A stretch of 64,000 nt of DNA from Euzebya sp051004735. Its GTDB lineage: Bacteria > Actinomycetota > Nitriliruptoria > Euzebyales > Euzebyaceae. This document shows positions 33,369 to 40,527 of the stretch, piece by piece. The stretch is from positions 28,375 to 92,374 of the forward strand of contig JBPCKA010000098.1 in the NCBI GenBank assembly GCA_051004735.1, given 5' to 3'. The position numbers and the translations under genes are program-made. A model generated the notes under the pieces. It made no database searches and was not told the origin of the DNA. It saw nothing but the letters and a program-made list of their open reading frames with translations. The first letter of the stretch is position 1. Every line of letters starts with the position of its first letter.

Positions 33369-34005
33369 AAATCGGGGAGGAGACACCTTGGGCGACTTCC
33401 ACCAGGATGTCCCGAGAACGAGAGACGTGATTGATCGCCGCCGCCAGGTAGGACTCGGAATCACCCGATAGGGCCAAGCGCAGCAATTTGGCGTGTTCGG
33501 CGACCTTATCGGGCTCGGGCAGATGGCGGGCCGCGGTGACCAACAGCAACCGCATTTCCCCGGCCACTTGGGAGTGGAACGCGCTGATTCGTGGTGAGCC
33601 CACTGCTTCGACGATGGCCAGGTGGAAGACCTCGTCGGCCTCGGCCGCAGCCCGCCAGTCCTTGGCCGCCACCGCACGACTAAGCCTCTCCAGCGCCGCC
33701 TGCGCCTGCGACCCGTCATGAACCCCGACCCCGGCAACATGACGTTCGATCATGATCCTCGCGGCGATCAGGTCGTCGACATCCGCCGGCGTGTGCCGGG
33801 TGACGACGGCACCCCGGTGATGCTCCTGGGTCACCAGTCCCTCCGCGGCCAAGACCCGTATGGCCTCGCGGATGGTCGAGCGTCCCACGTCGAAGCGATC
33901 AGACAGGGCTTGTTCGCGCAGAGAGTGACCAGGTGGCAGCTCGCCGCCCAATATCTCGGTTCGGATCGACTCAACCACCTGGTCGGTTAGGCTCACGCGT
34001 TCCAC
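33358..34005 (-). CDS. GntR family transcriptional regulator, FCD subfamily
   Basis: 215 aa. N-terminal winged helix (about 10-70: D-V-G-R-S-T-I-R-E-A-I-R-V-L-A-A-E-G-L-V) and an all-helical FCD ligand domain (about 80-205), whose metal/effector His and Asp appear in D-E-V-F-H-L-A-I. It lies 12 bp after the orphan binding-protein gene and about 110 bp before the hydrolase-rocD pair. A GntR-type palindrome upstream of that pair is its likely target, with arginine, ornithine or a related compound as effector. The stop codon is inside a palindromic repeat. Confidence 0.9.
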   Translation of the reverse strand: MERVSLTDQVVESIRTEILGGELPPGHSLREQALSDRFDVGRSTIREAIRVLAAEGLVTQEHHRGAVVTRHTPADVDDLIAARIMIERHVAGVGVHDGSQAQAALERLSRAVAAKDWRAAAEADEVFHLAIVEAVGSPRISAFHSQVAGEMRLLLVTAARHLPEPDKVAEHAKLLRLALSGDSESYLAAAINHVSRSRDILVEVAQGVSSPISQI

Positions 34006-34016
34006 GGACCTGCACC

Positions 34017-34916
34017 CTAACCCAGGCCGACGGAGTCGATGAAGTCCACCGCCACCTGATCGATGGGCATGCCCGCCGCTGCCTGGGCATTGAGCCCTGC
34101 CAGGGTGCCGGACGTCAGTTGACCCGCCAGCGCATCTAACAGGCTGATCACCGTGGGTATATCCGCCAGGCCTCCCGACACCACCACAGGTGCGAGGACA
34201 AGGGCTGGGAACACCCCCTGATCGTCGGTCAGCGGGACCAAGCCCAGCTGCCGGGCCTGACCGGAGGTCGCCGTGGCAAGACCGGCGACACAGGTGCCGT
34301 CCGCCGTTCCGGCCAATGCCTCCTCCTCCGCAGCCGCTTGCGTCGCGGTGGTGTCGGGGGCGATGGCATAGGTGTCCAGCAGATAGGTGAAACCAGACCG
34401 GGCGGACAGGTACTCCGCATCAGCGCACAGCGATCCGGCGGATGAGCCCAACTGGCCAGCAAGCCACGACAGCGTCGCCTCCTCCGCGGAAGGCACGGCC
34501 TGGCCTGGGACGAAGAACGCCAAACGGGCGTCCACCTCACTTGGACCCAACCACCGCAGCCCGTTCTCCAACTCCTCGGCGGCGACCGCCTCGAAGGACT
34601 CCTGGGGATCGATCGGCGGCGCTGTCAGATCCAGTGCCAGGGCCCAGGCAGCACCGGAGTAGTCCCAGTAGATGTCGATCTCTTCATCCAATGCGTCATC
34701 ACGGACATCGACGGTGTCACCCAGCTCCGGCACGATCTCGGCCGCCACGGTGTGGCGTCCCAGTAGCTCGACGGTGACCGCAGCCAGGATCTGCTGCTCG
34801 GTGGTGGACCCGGCTCCCACCCGCAGTGACGCGGGGCCCTCGTCCGCCGAAGTGCACGCAGCAAGGACCAGTGCCGCTAGGCACAGGATGGCCATCCCCC
34901 TGGGTAGGTGCAGCAT
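34017..34916 (-). CDS. OpuAC-type (glycine betaine/choline) substrate-binding lipoprotein, orphan
   Basis: 299 aa; ATG 34916 or 34895. Lipobox L-A-A-C (about Cys21), then S-L-R-V-G-A-G-S-T-T-E-Q-Q-I and a D-I-Y-W-D-Y-S-G-A-A-W segment typical of the quaternary-amine-binding OpuAC fold. No permease or ATPase gene is adjacent; the next gene downstream is the GntR regulator. In this setting it could bring in or sense a guanidino or methylated amino acid, but this is inference. Confidence 0.8.
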   Translation of the reverse strand: MLHLPRGMAILCLAALVLAACTSADEGPASLRVGAGSTTEQQILAAVTVELLGRHTVAAEIVPELGDTVDVRDDALDEEIDIYWDYSGAAWALALDLTAPPIDPQESFEAVAAEELENGLRWLGPSEVDARLAFFVPGQAVPSAEEATLSWLAGQLGSSAGSLCADAEYLSARSGFTYLLDTYAIAPDTTATQAAAEEEALAGTADGTCVAGLATATSGQARQLGLVPLTDDQGVFPALVLAPVVVSGGLADIPTVISLLDALAGQLTSGTLAGLNAQAAAGMPIDQVAVDFIDSVGLG

Positions 34917-35071
34917 CGGTCAGTGTCGAGTCTGACATGTCAATGGGGAGGATCCGCTTGCGGAGGGCTGGGGCCGGGATGACGGCACATCATGACGCTA
35001 GTCTCCGAAGTCCACGTGCTGGCAGCGCACGTGTTCCCTCCCCCACCTCCCCCACCTCCGCAGGCGGTCCC

Positions 35072-36001
35072 ATGCATCGCAGATCCTTCATCAAAACCGC
35101 GTCCCTGGCAGCCGTTGCGGGGGTGACCACGACCGGCTGTGGCACAGGTGGCGTCTCGGCGGAAAATCTTCCGACGATCAGTGAGGAGCAGGGACTGTTC
35201 GTTCAGGTCGCGTCGCTTGAGATCCTGACCGGACGCGACCGCTACCTGGCCTTCGGGGCGGGCAACGCCGACCTGTCACCGCTACCCGAGGACCAACCGT
35301 TGCAGGTGTTTTTGCGCACCATCCCCATTACGCCCGATGATCGGGGCGAGCTGGTCGCGGGACCATTGGACGCCACCTTCTCCCCCGCTGAGGAGACCGG
35401 TCTGGGTGTGTACTACCTACGCACAGATCTGGATCAGGCCGGACTGTTTGAGGTGGTGGCGGTCAGCGGCGAGGAATTCGGCACCGCGGCCCTGCAGGTC
35501 GTCGATCCGGCCGAGTCACAGCTACGCGATCCCTCCACAGGTGATCCGCTGATCCCAGGATCGATGGCCGTGTCTGCGCCGACGCCGACCACCGCTGATG
35601 ACCTGGGTGTGTTCTCGATCTGCACGCAGGACCCACCCTGTGGCATGCATGAGATGAGTCTGGATGAGGCATTGGCAACCGGGCAGCCGGTCGCGTTGAT
35701 CTTTGCCACCCCCCAGTTCTGCCAGACTGCCGTCTGCGGACCCTCGGTGGCCACGCTGGACTCTTTGCGTACGGGCGGCGACTGGGGCGACACGCTCTTC
35801 ATCCACTCTGAGATCTTTGCCTCCGAGCCCAGCGGAGCCAACGTTGCAGCAACCCCCACCACCGAGGCGGTGACGGCATGGGGCCTGCCCAGCGAACCCT
35901 GGCTGTTCACCATCCATGGCGACGGGACGATCCTTGGCCGGTTGGACGGGCCGATGCCGTCGCCCATCCTGGAATCGATGCTCCAAGATCTGACCGCCTG
36001 A
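35072..36001 (+). CDS. Tat-type lipoprotein with thioredoxin-like domain
   Basis: 309 aa from ATG 35072. The leader M-H-R-R-S-F-I-K fits a twin-arginine signal (R-R-S-F-I-K) and ends in a T-T-G-C lipobox (about Cys25). The C-terminal half (about 190-309) has F-A-T-P-Q-F-C-Q-T-A-V-C-G-P, a C-x4-C in the place of the thioredoxin active site, and a terminal F-T-I-H-G-D-G-T-I-L-G-R-L-D-G. Probably an extracytoplasmic redox or peroxiredoxin-like protein. Convergent with thiE. Confidence 0.75.
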   Translation: MHRRSFIKTASLAAVAGVTTTGCGTGGVSAENLPTISEEQGLFVQVASLEILTGRDRYLAFGAGNADLSPLPEDQPLQVFLRTIPITPDDRGELVAGPLDATFSPAEETGLGVYYLRTDLDQAGLFEVVAVSGEEFGTAALQVVDPAESQLRDPSTGDPLIPGSMAVSAPTPTTADDLGVFSICTQDPPCGMHEMSLDEALATGQPVALIFATPQFCQTAVCGPSVATLDSLRTGGDWGDTLFIHSEIFASEPSGANVAATPTTEAVTAWGLPSEPWLFTIHGDGTILGRLDGPMPSPILESMLQDLTA

Positions 36002-36011
36002 ACAGCGCCCG

Positions 36012-36665
36012 TCAGCGGGTCGGGTCGACGCGACTTGCCCGCAGCAGGCGCGACAACTGCTGGGCTGTCGCCCGTGGGTCGTGGGCCTGGGTCAGCGCTC
36101 GGACGACCACCAGCCGGCTAGCCCCCGCAGCAAGCACCGGGGCAGCGGTGTCCGGTGCCATTCCACCGGTGACAAACCACGGCATTGTGGCGACCGCGCT
36201 GGCATGTCGCAATGGGTCAAGCCCGACGCCCGCGCGCCCCTGTTTGGTCGGCGTGGGGTTCACCGGGCCAACGGCGAAGTAGTCAACAGACTCCGTCTGG
36301 GCCACATCGATCTGCTCACGCGAGTGGGTCGAGCGACCGATCAGCAGGTCTTGACCCACGATGTCTCGGACCATCGCCGGCGCCATATCGTCCTGACCGA
36401 CATGGATGCCATCGGCACGCCCCTGCACAGCCAGGTGGGGATCATCGTTGATCACGAACAAGGCATCATGGCGGTCACAGGCGGCTCGAAACCGTGGTGC
36501 GACCCGCAATTGGGCTTCGGCGGAGGCGTGCTTGTCACGCAATTGCACGATGTCGACCCCGCCAGCAAGGACAGCCTCGAGGAACGTGTCCAGGTCTGGC
36601 ATCAGGGGCATGCACAGGTACAACACGGCGTGCTCCAGCCGGTCCCGCCGGCCAGCAGGCGTCAC
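36012..36665 (-). CDS. thiE: Thiamine-phosphate synthase
   Basis: 217 aa from GTG 36665. Joins the thiazole and pyrimidine halves of thiamine. TIM-barrel motifs: V-D-I-V-Q-L-R-D-K, L-F-V-I-N-D-D-P, A-D-G-I-H-V-G-Q-D-D and V-G-P-V-N-P-T-P-T-K, then W-F-V-T-G-G-M. The start overlaps the stop of the upstream small membrane protein by 4 bp. It is separated from thiGSO by that gene and a 267-bp gap. Confidence 0.94.
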   Translation of the reverse strand: MTPAGRRDRLEHAVLYLCMPLMPDLDTFLEAVLAGGVDIVQLRDKHASAEAQLRVAPRFRAACDRHDALFVINDDPHLAVQGRADGIHVGQDDMAPAMVRDIVGQDLLIGRSTHSREQIDVAQTESVDYFAVGPVNPTPTKQGRAGVGLDPLRHASAVATMPWFVTGGMAPDTAAPVLAAGASRLVVVRALTQAHDPRATAQQLSRLLRASRVDPTR

Positions 36666-37039
36666 GGCTGCTGGTCGGTGGTCGAGGAATCCGACGCCTC
36701 GTCCCTGGCGTGATCCTCAGCCGCAGGCCGGTCTGCTTGGTCTTGGACTGCACTCAGTCGACGGGGTGACAGGCCCACGTCGGGTGAGGCCAACCGTTCA
36801 CCGCGCTTGCCCGCACGGTCCGCGCCGCCCAGGGCGTGTCCTGCAGTGATGACGGCCGTGGCAATGAGCATGGCCACCGCAAATATCCCCACCCAACGGC
36901 CCATCAGGGCAAACGTCAACCCGTTCAGCGCCCCATCAATCACGCAGCCGAGGACCGCCAGGGCCGAAAGGATGCCCGCCGACGTCTGCAAACGCCCGGG
37001 TACGTCACTGAAATCCACCAGGGGACGGTGCTCCTGCAT
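36662..37039 (-). CDS. Small two-helix membrane protein coupled to thiE
   Basis: 125 aa from ATG 37039. Two hydrophobic helices (about 20-75) with a short loop, then a charged, disordered cytoplasmic tail rich in Asp/Arg. Overlaps thiE by 4 bp, so it is probably cotranslated with it. Not recognised; a link to thiamine metabolism is only positional. Confidence 0.6.
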   Translation of the reverse strand: MQEHRPLVDFSDVPGRLQTSAGILSALAVLGCVIDGALNGLTFALMGRWVGIFAVAMLIATAVITAGHALGGADRAGKRGERLASPDVGLSPRRLSAVQDQADRPAAEDHARDEASDSSTTDQQP

Positions 37040-37306
37040 CACACGCAACCTAGCGGTGATCACAGGGGGGTGCGGAACCTGCGAATCTGATAATAGGTGG
37101 AGTTGCGTTGTACAGCACCACGGGCCCCGCCGTGCCTTCGTCGATTCGATCATCGACTCGATTCCCGTGCTTGCCTATGACAGGGCCGTTGGCGATGAAA
37201 CGGACCGTACTCAGCAACGACAACTCGGACCTGCCTGGCGTGGCGGTCCTGGACCATCGTTGACTCGAGTCCGGCACGACGAGTTGTGTGCGGTGAAGTT
37301 CGGTGT

Positions 37307-38065
37307 CTATTCATAATCAGGCGATGAGGCGTCGGCGTACAGCCGCTCGGTGATGCGACCTGCCAGAAACGCCTGACGTCCGGCCTGGACCGCCAGAGCC
37401 ATGGCGCGGCCCATCATCACGGGGTCCTTGGCGCGGGTCACGGCACTGGCGCACAGCACACCGTCGCAACCGGCCTCCATTGCCTGGGCCGCATGAGAGG
37501 CGGTACCGACGCCGGCATCCAGGATCACCGGGACCCCAGCCTGCTCAACGATGATGCGCAGGTTGTAGGGGTTGCGGATGCCCGCGCCCGACCCGATGGG
37601 CGAGCCCAGCGGCATCACGGCCGCACAGCCGATTTGCTCCAACCGACGTGCGATGACCGGGTCATCGCCACAGTAGGGCAGCACTGTGAACCCCTCGTCC
37701 ACCAGGGTTTCGGCGGCATCCAGCAATTCAACCGGGTCGGGGAACAAGGTCCGGTCATCCCCGATGACTTCAAGCTTGATCCAATCCGTTTCCAGGGCCT
37801 CGCGTGCCAGTCGGGCCAACATCACCGCCTCGGCTGCGGTGTAGCAGCCCGCGGTGTTGGGCAGGACGCGGATGCCAAGGCCCGAGATGACGTCCAGCAC
37901 GGAGCCGGGGGCGGATGGGTTCAACCGTCGCAGAGCCACGGTGGTCAGTGCGGTACCGGATGCGGTCAGGGCCTGCCCCAGCACCTCATGGGAGGGCGCT
38001 CCTCCGGTGCCCATGATCAGCCGCGACGGCAGGGTCAACCCACCAAGGATGAACGGGTCGGCCAT
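37307..38065 (-). CDS. thiG: Thiazole synthase
   Basis: 252 aa. Forms the thiazole phosphate ring from deoxyxylulose phosphate, the ThiS thiocarboxylate and dehydroglycine. Starts F-I-L-G-G-L-T-L-P-S-R-L-I-M-G-T-G, with the Schiff-base Lys in W-I-K-L-E-V-I-G-D, M-P-L-G-S-P-I-G-S-G and V-I-L-D-A-G-V-G-T-A-S-H-A. Starts 2 bp after the thiS stop. ThiO upstream indicates the glycine-oxidase route to dehydroglycine. Confidence 0.95.
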   Translation of the reverse strand: MADPFILGGLTLPSRLIMGTGGAPSHEVLGQALTASGTALTTVALRRLNPSAPGSVLDVISGLGIRVLPNTAGCYTAAEAVMLARLAREALETDWIKLEVIGDDRTLFPDPVELLDAAETLVDEGFTVLPYCGDDPVIARRLEQIGCAAVMPLGSPIGSGAGIRNPYNLRIIVEQAGVPVILDAGVGTASHAAQAMEAGCDGVLCASAVTRAKDPVMMGRAMALAVQAGRQAFLAGRITERLYADASSPDYE

Positions 38066-38066
38066 G

Positions 38067-38282
38067 TCAGGCTCCGCCCTGCACCGCAGTCAAGACCTCG
38101 ACGTGTTCTCCGCCGTTCAGTGTGGTCAACGACCACTCGGGGCGTCGCACGATGGTTCCGTCAACCGCGGCTGCCACGCCCGGGCGGGTTGGATCGTGGC
38201 CCAGAGCACGCACGATGTCAGCCACGGTCGACCCGTCAGGGTGCACCGCGGCGGTGCCGTTCAAGGTGATGGTGATGGACAT
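38067..38282 (-). CDS. thiS: Sulfur carrier protein ThiS
   Basis: 71 aa ubiquitin-like sulfur carrier (I-T-L-N-G-T-A-A and V-A-A-A-V-D-G-T-I-V). The C-terminus reads Q-G-G-A and then stops: one Ala follows the Gly-Gly that must be free for adenylation. Either the Ala is trimmed or this ThiS works with a non-standard end. No thiF is visible nearby. Confidence 0.9.
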   Translation of the reverse strand: MSITITLNGTAAVHPDGSTVADIVRALGHDPTRPGVAAAVDGTIVRRPEWSLTTLNGGEHVEVLTAVQGGA

Positions 38283-38324
38283 TGGCTGGTGGGAAGGCTA
38301 GCGGGGCAATGACTCCTGCACGGG

Positions 38325-39452
38325 TCAGACGACGACCCCGTCGGTGGTGAAGCGGCCAGGACGAAAGGCGGTCAGGTCCAGGCCGGGATCCTTCCCCGTG
38401 GCCAGTGCTGCCACCACGTCTGCGGTCACGGGACTAAGCAGCACCCCGTTGCGATAGTGGCCAGTCGCAAGGATCAGCCCTTCGACATCCTGGACCAGTC
38501 CCAACAGTGGCGCGTTGTCGGGGCTGCCGGGTCGTAACCCGGCGGTGGCCTGGACCAGTTCGCAGTCATCGATGCCGGGCAGCAACTCCCAGGCGGCCCG
38601 CAACAACTGTGACACGCCGCCAGCGGTCACGGTGGTGTCAAATCCACGCTCTTCCACAGTGGCCCCGACAACCAGACGACCATCAGGGCGGTTGACGATG
38701 TAGGCCTCAAGACCGCGCAGGTTGGCACTGGCCAGTGGACCGGAGGGACTGCGCAGATGCAGAAGTTGACCCTTCACCGGGCGGATGACATCCAGGCCGG
38801 GTGGCAGGCCCCGGATCATCGAGGAATGGGCGCCGGCCGCCAGCACGACCACCCCGGCACCAACCTGGGTGCCGCCAGAGGTCAGCACCCCACGGACGCG
38901 ACCACGAGTGGTGAGAAGGGCGTTGGCGCGCTCGGAACTCAACGTGATCTGTGGTGTGCGACCGACCACACCCAGCAGACCCCGAACCAACGCTCGGTTG
39001 TCGACCTGATGATCGCCTTCAACCAGAACCGCTCCGCGGATGGAGGCGGCAAGACCGGGTTCGGCTGCCCTGGCCTCGCGGGATCGCAACCACTCCACCG
39101 TCAGGCCCAGGCTGACCTGGGTGACCATCAGCCGACGGAGTTCTGCGGCGTCATCGCCGTCGCGGGCAACCATCAGGCTGCCGCACCTGTCATAGCCGAT
39201 GACGGCTCCCCGTTGGCCCAGGTCCCGCGCCCAGGTTTCCCACCGCCTCGACGCCGCCAGGGCAAATCGCAACACGGCATCCTCGCCGTAGTGCAACTCG
39301 GTGACCGGGGCCAACATGCCGGCCGCCGCCCACGAAGCACCTCGACCAGGTTCTGGATCGATCAGCGTCACTGTCAAGCCGGCATCGGCGCAGGCAACCG
39401 CGGAGGACAACCCGATCACCCCGGCCCCGATGATGACGACGTCGCCTGCCAT
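38325..39452 (-). CDS. thiO: Glycine oxidase
   Basis: 375 aa from ATG 39452. FAD enzyme oxidising glycine to dehydroglycine for thiazole synthesis. The FAD-binding motif V-I-I-G-A-G-V-I-G-L-S-S-A-V-A is at the N-terminus; the C-terminus has L-R-P-G-S-P-D-N-A-P-L-L-G and G-H-Y-R-N-G-V-L-L-S-P. First gene of a thiO-thiS-thiG unit. A TAGGGT -10 box lies 7 nt upstream. Confidence 0.92.
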   Translation of the reverse strand: MAGDVVIIGAGVIGLSSAVACADAGLTVTLIDPEPGRGASWAAAGMLAPVTELHYGEDAVLRFALAASRRWETWARDLGQRGAVIGYDRCGSLMVARDGDDAAELRRLMVTQVSLGLTVEWLRSREARAAEPGLAASIRGAVLVEGDHQVDNRALVRGLLGVVGRTPQITLSSERANALLTTRGRVRGVLTSGGTQVGAGVVVLAAGAHSSMIRGLPPGLDVIRPVKGQLLHLRSPSGPLASANLRGLEAYIVNRPDGRLVVGATVEERGFDTTVTAGGVSQLLRAAWELLPGIDDCELVQATAGLRPGSPDNAPLLGLVQDVEGLILATGHYRNGVLLSPVTADVVAALATGKDPGLDLTAFRPGRFTTDGVVV

Positions 39453-39459
39453 TCCCGCC

Positions 39460-39465
39460 ACCCTA
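39460..39465 (-). promoter_or_regulatory. -10 box TAGGGT, likely leaderless promoter of thiO
   Basis: Minus-strand TAGGGT is separated by 7 nt from the thiO ATG (39450-39452), without a ribosome-binding site between. No thiamine riboswitch can be recognised upstream. Confidence 0.45.
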
Positions 39466-39693
39466 ATCCGGCACGGGGGTGTCGACACCTAGGCCCCATC
39501 ACGCCTCCGCGCCATAAGGCCGAGGCGGGCCTCTCAGAGATCTCTCATGTGGTCATGGCACAGTTGTCAGGACGCGGCGTGTCAGGCGTGAACTCGCCCG
39601 CCGTGAGTTTTGAGTTGGTGCAAACACTGATGGAGCACCCTCAGATCGGGTTCGTCCTGTGCCCGGCCGAGACCCGATGAGGGCAGCACGTCG

Positions 39694-39988
39694 ATGATGA
39701 ATAGTCTGCGAGGGCGGGTTGCGCTGGTGGCCACGGCGCTGGTGGCAGGGGGCTTTACCGCGACCGGCGTCATTGTCCTGGCGATCAGCTCGTTCGCGGC
39801 GGAGGCCGGCCATGAAGTGCGTACCCCGCTGACCACGATCCAGGCTGACCTTGACAGCCTGCTCCGCTGATCGACTGGCTGGCCTGCTGGCCAGTCTGCA
39901 GGCGTTGGCCCGGGCCGACTCCGGCCTGGGTCCGCAGCGGGAGGCGGTGGACGGAGCCAGGATCACCGTACGCCTGCCCTCCGGCTGA
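39694..39988 (+). pseudogene. Histidine kinase remnant (deleted and frameshifted)
   Basis: Frame 1 (ATG 39694 to stop 39870) reads as a kinase N-terminus: one membrane helix (V-A-L-V-A-T-A-L-V-A-G-G-F), then H-E-V-R-T-P-L-T-T-I-Q-A-D-L, an intact H-box. Frame 2 (39869-39988) continues D-R-L-A-G-L-L-A-S-L-Q-A-L-A-R-A-D-S-G and ends G-A-R-I-T-V-R-L-P, the last strand of a HATPase domain. The sensor, half the dimerisation domain and nearly all the ATPase are gone. The region 39489-39693 before it holds no gene that I can recognise. Confidence 0.75.
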
Positions 39989-40005
39989 CCGCCACCCTCT
40001 CAACC

Positions 40006-40141
40006 CTCAGATCTGAGGTCTCACAGGGTTTAGCCCGACCACCCCTCAGATCTGAGAACTAGAGGGAGGGTGCGATTGGCCCGGCCACCCCTCAGATCTG
40101 AGGAATCGAAGGGATTAGCCCGGCCACCCCTCAGATCTGGG
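40006..40141. repeat. Palindromic repeat cluster B (4 copies of CTCAGATCTGAG)
   Basis: Copies at 40006-40017, 40045-40056, 40091-40102 and 40130-40141 (the last with GGG for GAG). Start-to-start steps are 39, 46 and 39 bp. The spacers are related (TAGCCCGRCCACCC before copies 2 and 4, and GGCCCGGCCACCC before copy 3), so the whole unit of about 39 bp is duplicated. It lies between the kinase remnant and the stop of the next minus-strand gene. Confidence 0.92.
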
Positions 40142-40143
40142 AA

Positions 40144-40503
40144 TTAGAGGGAGGGGTCGGAGAGGTCGAGGCGGCGCATCTGGTCCTCCAGGCGGTGCAC
40201 CTCGATCGCCACGGCTTCCAGATCCCGGGCTATCCGGACGTCGTACTGGGGGAACAGGATCTGAAACGACGTCTCGGCGGCCCCGATCTGCCAGCCGATG
40301 GACTCACAGAACTCACCCAGGTCGAACTCCCAGGTGAACAGCAACTCCCGTCCGTCATCGTGAACCCACTGTGTCAGGAACCGGTTGGGACGACGCGAGA
40401 ACTGCGTCACACTGCGACGTTCGCTCTGAGTCGGGTAGAACCCCAACGCTGAAAGCTCCTGGTGCAGCGGATCGCCATCGTCGAGGTCAGCGGGAGATAC
40501 CAC
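40144..40503 (-). CDS. Conserved hypothetical protein
   Basis: 119 aa from GTG 40503. Acidic with no signal or membrane helix. Features include W-V-H-D-D-G-R-E-L-L-F-T-W-E-F-D-L-G-E-F and a C-terminal helical segment (L-E-A-V-A-I-E-V-H-R-L-E-D-Q). Divergent from pknB with only 24 bp between starts, so the two may share control. Not recognised. Confidence 0.65.
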   Translation of the reverse strand: MVSPADLDDGDPLHQELSALGFYPTQSERRSVTQFSRRPNRFLTQWVHDDGRELLFTWEFDLGEFCESIGWQIGAAETSFQILFPQYDVRIARDLEAVAIEVHRLEDQMRRLDLSDPSL

Positions 40504-40513
40504 CCGGCCAACC

Positions 40514-40519
40514 TACACT
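40514..40519 (+). promoter_or_regulatory. -10 box TACACT, likely leaderless promoter of pknB
   Basis: TACACT ends 8 nt before the GTG at 40528, in the 24-bp gap between the divergent hypothetical gene and pknB. There is no room for an untranslated leader. Confidence 0.5.
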
Positions 40520-40527
40520 GGCGCGGC

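Noticed and set aside
37040..37306. Gap between thiG and the small membrane protein gene, with overlapping short frames on both strands
   Set aside because: No frame shows a start with a ribosome-binding site, a known motif or convincing codon bias. I see no gene or clear regulatory element in it.
39453..39560. Possible TPP riboswitch upstream of thiO
   Set aside because: The minus strand contains CTGAGAGG, but the matching GGGGTGC and ACCTGATCTGG-type segments are absent, and thiO seems to have a leaderless promoter.
40006..40141. CRISPR-like array with regular 39-bp spacing
   Set aside because: The repeat is only 12-14 bp, the spacers resemble each other, there are just four copies and no cas genes. 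It is better described as a duplicated palindromic element.
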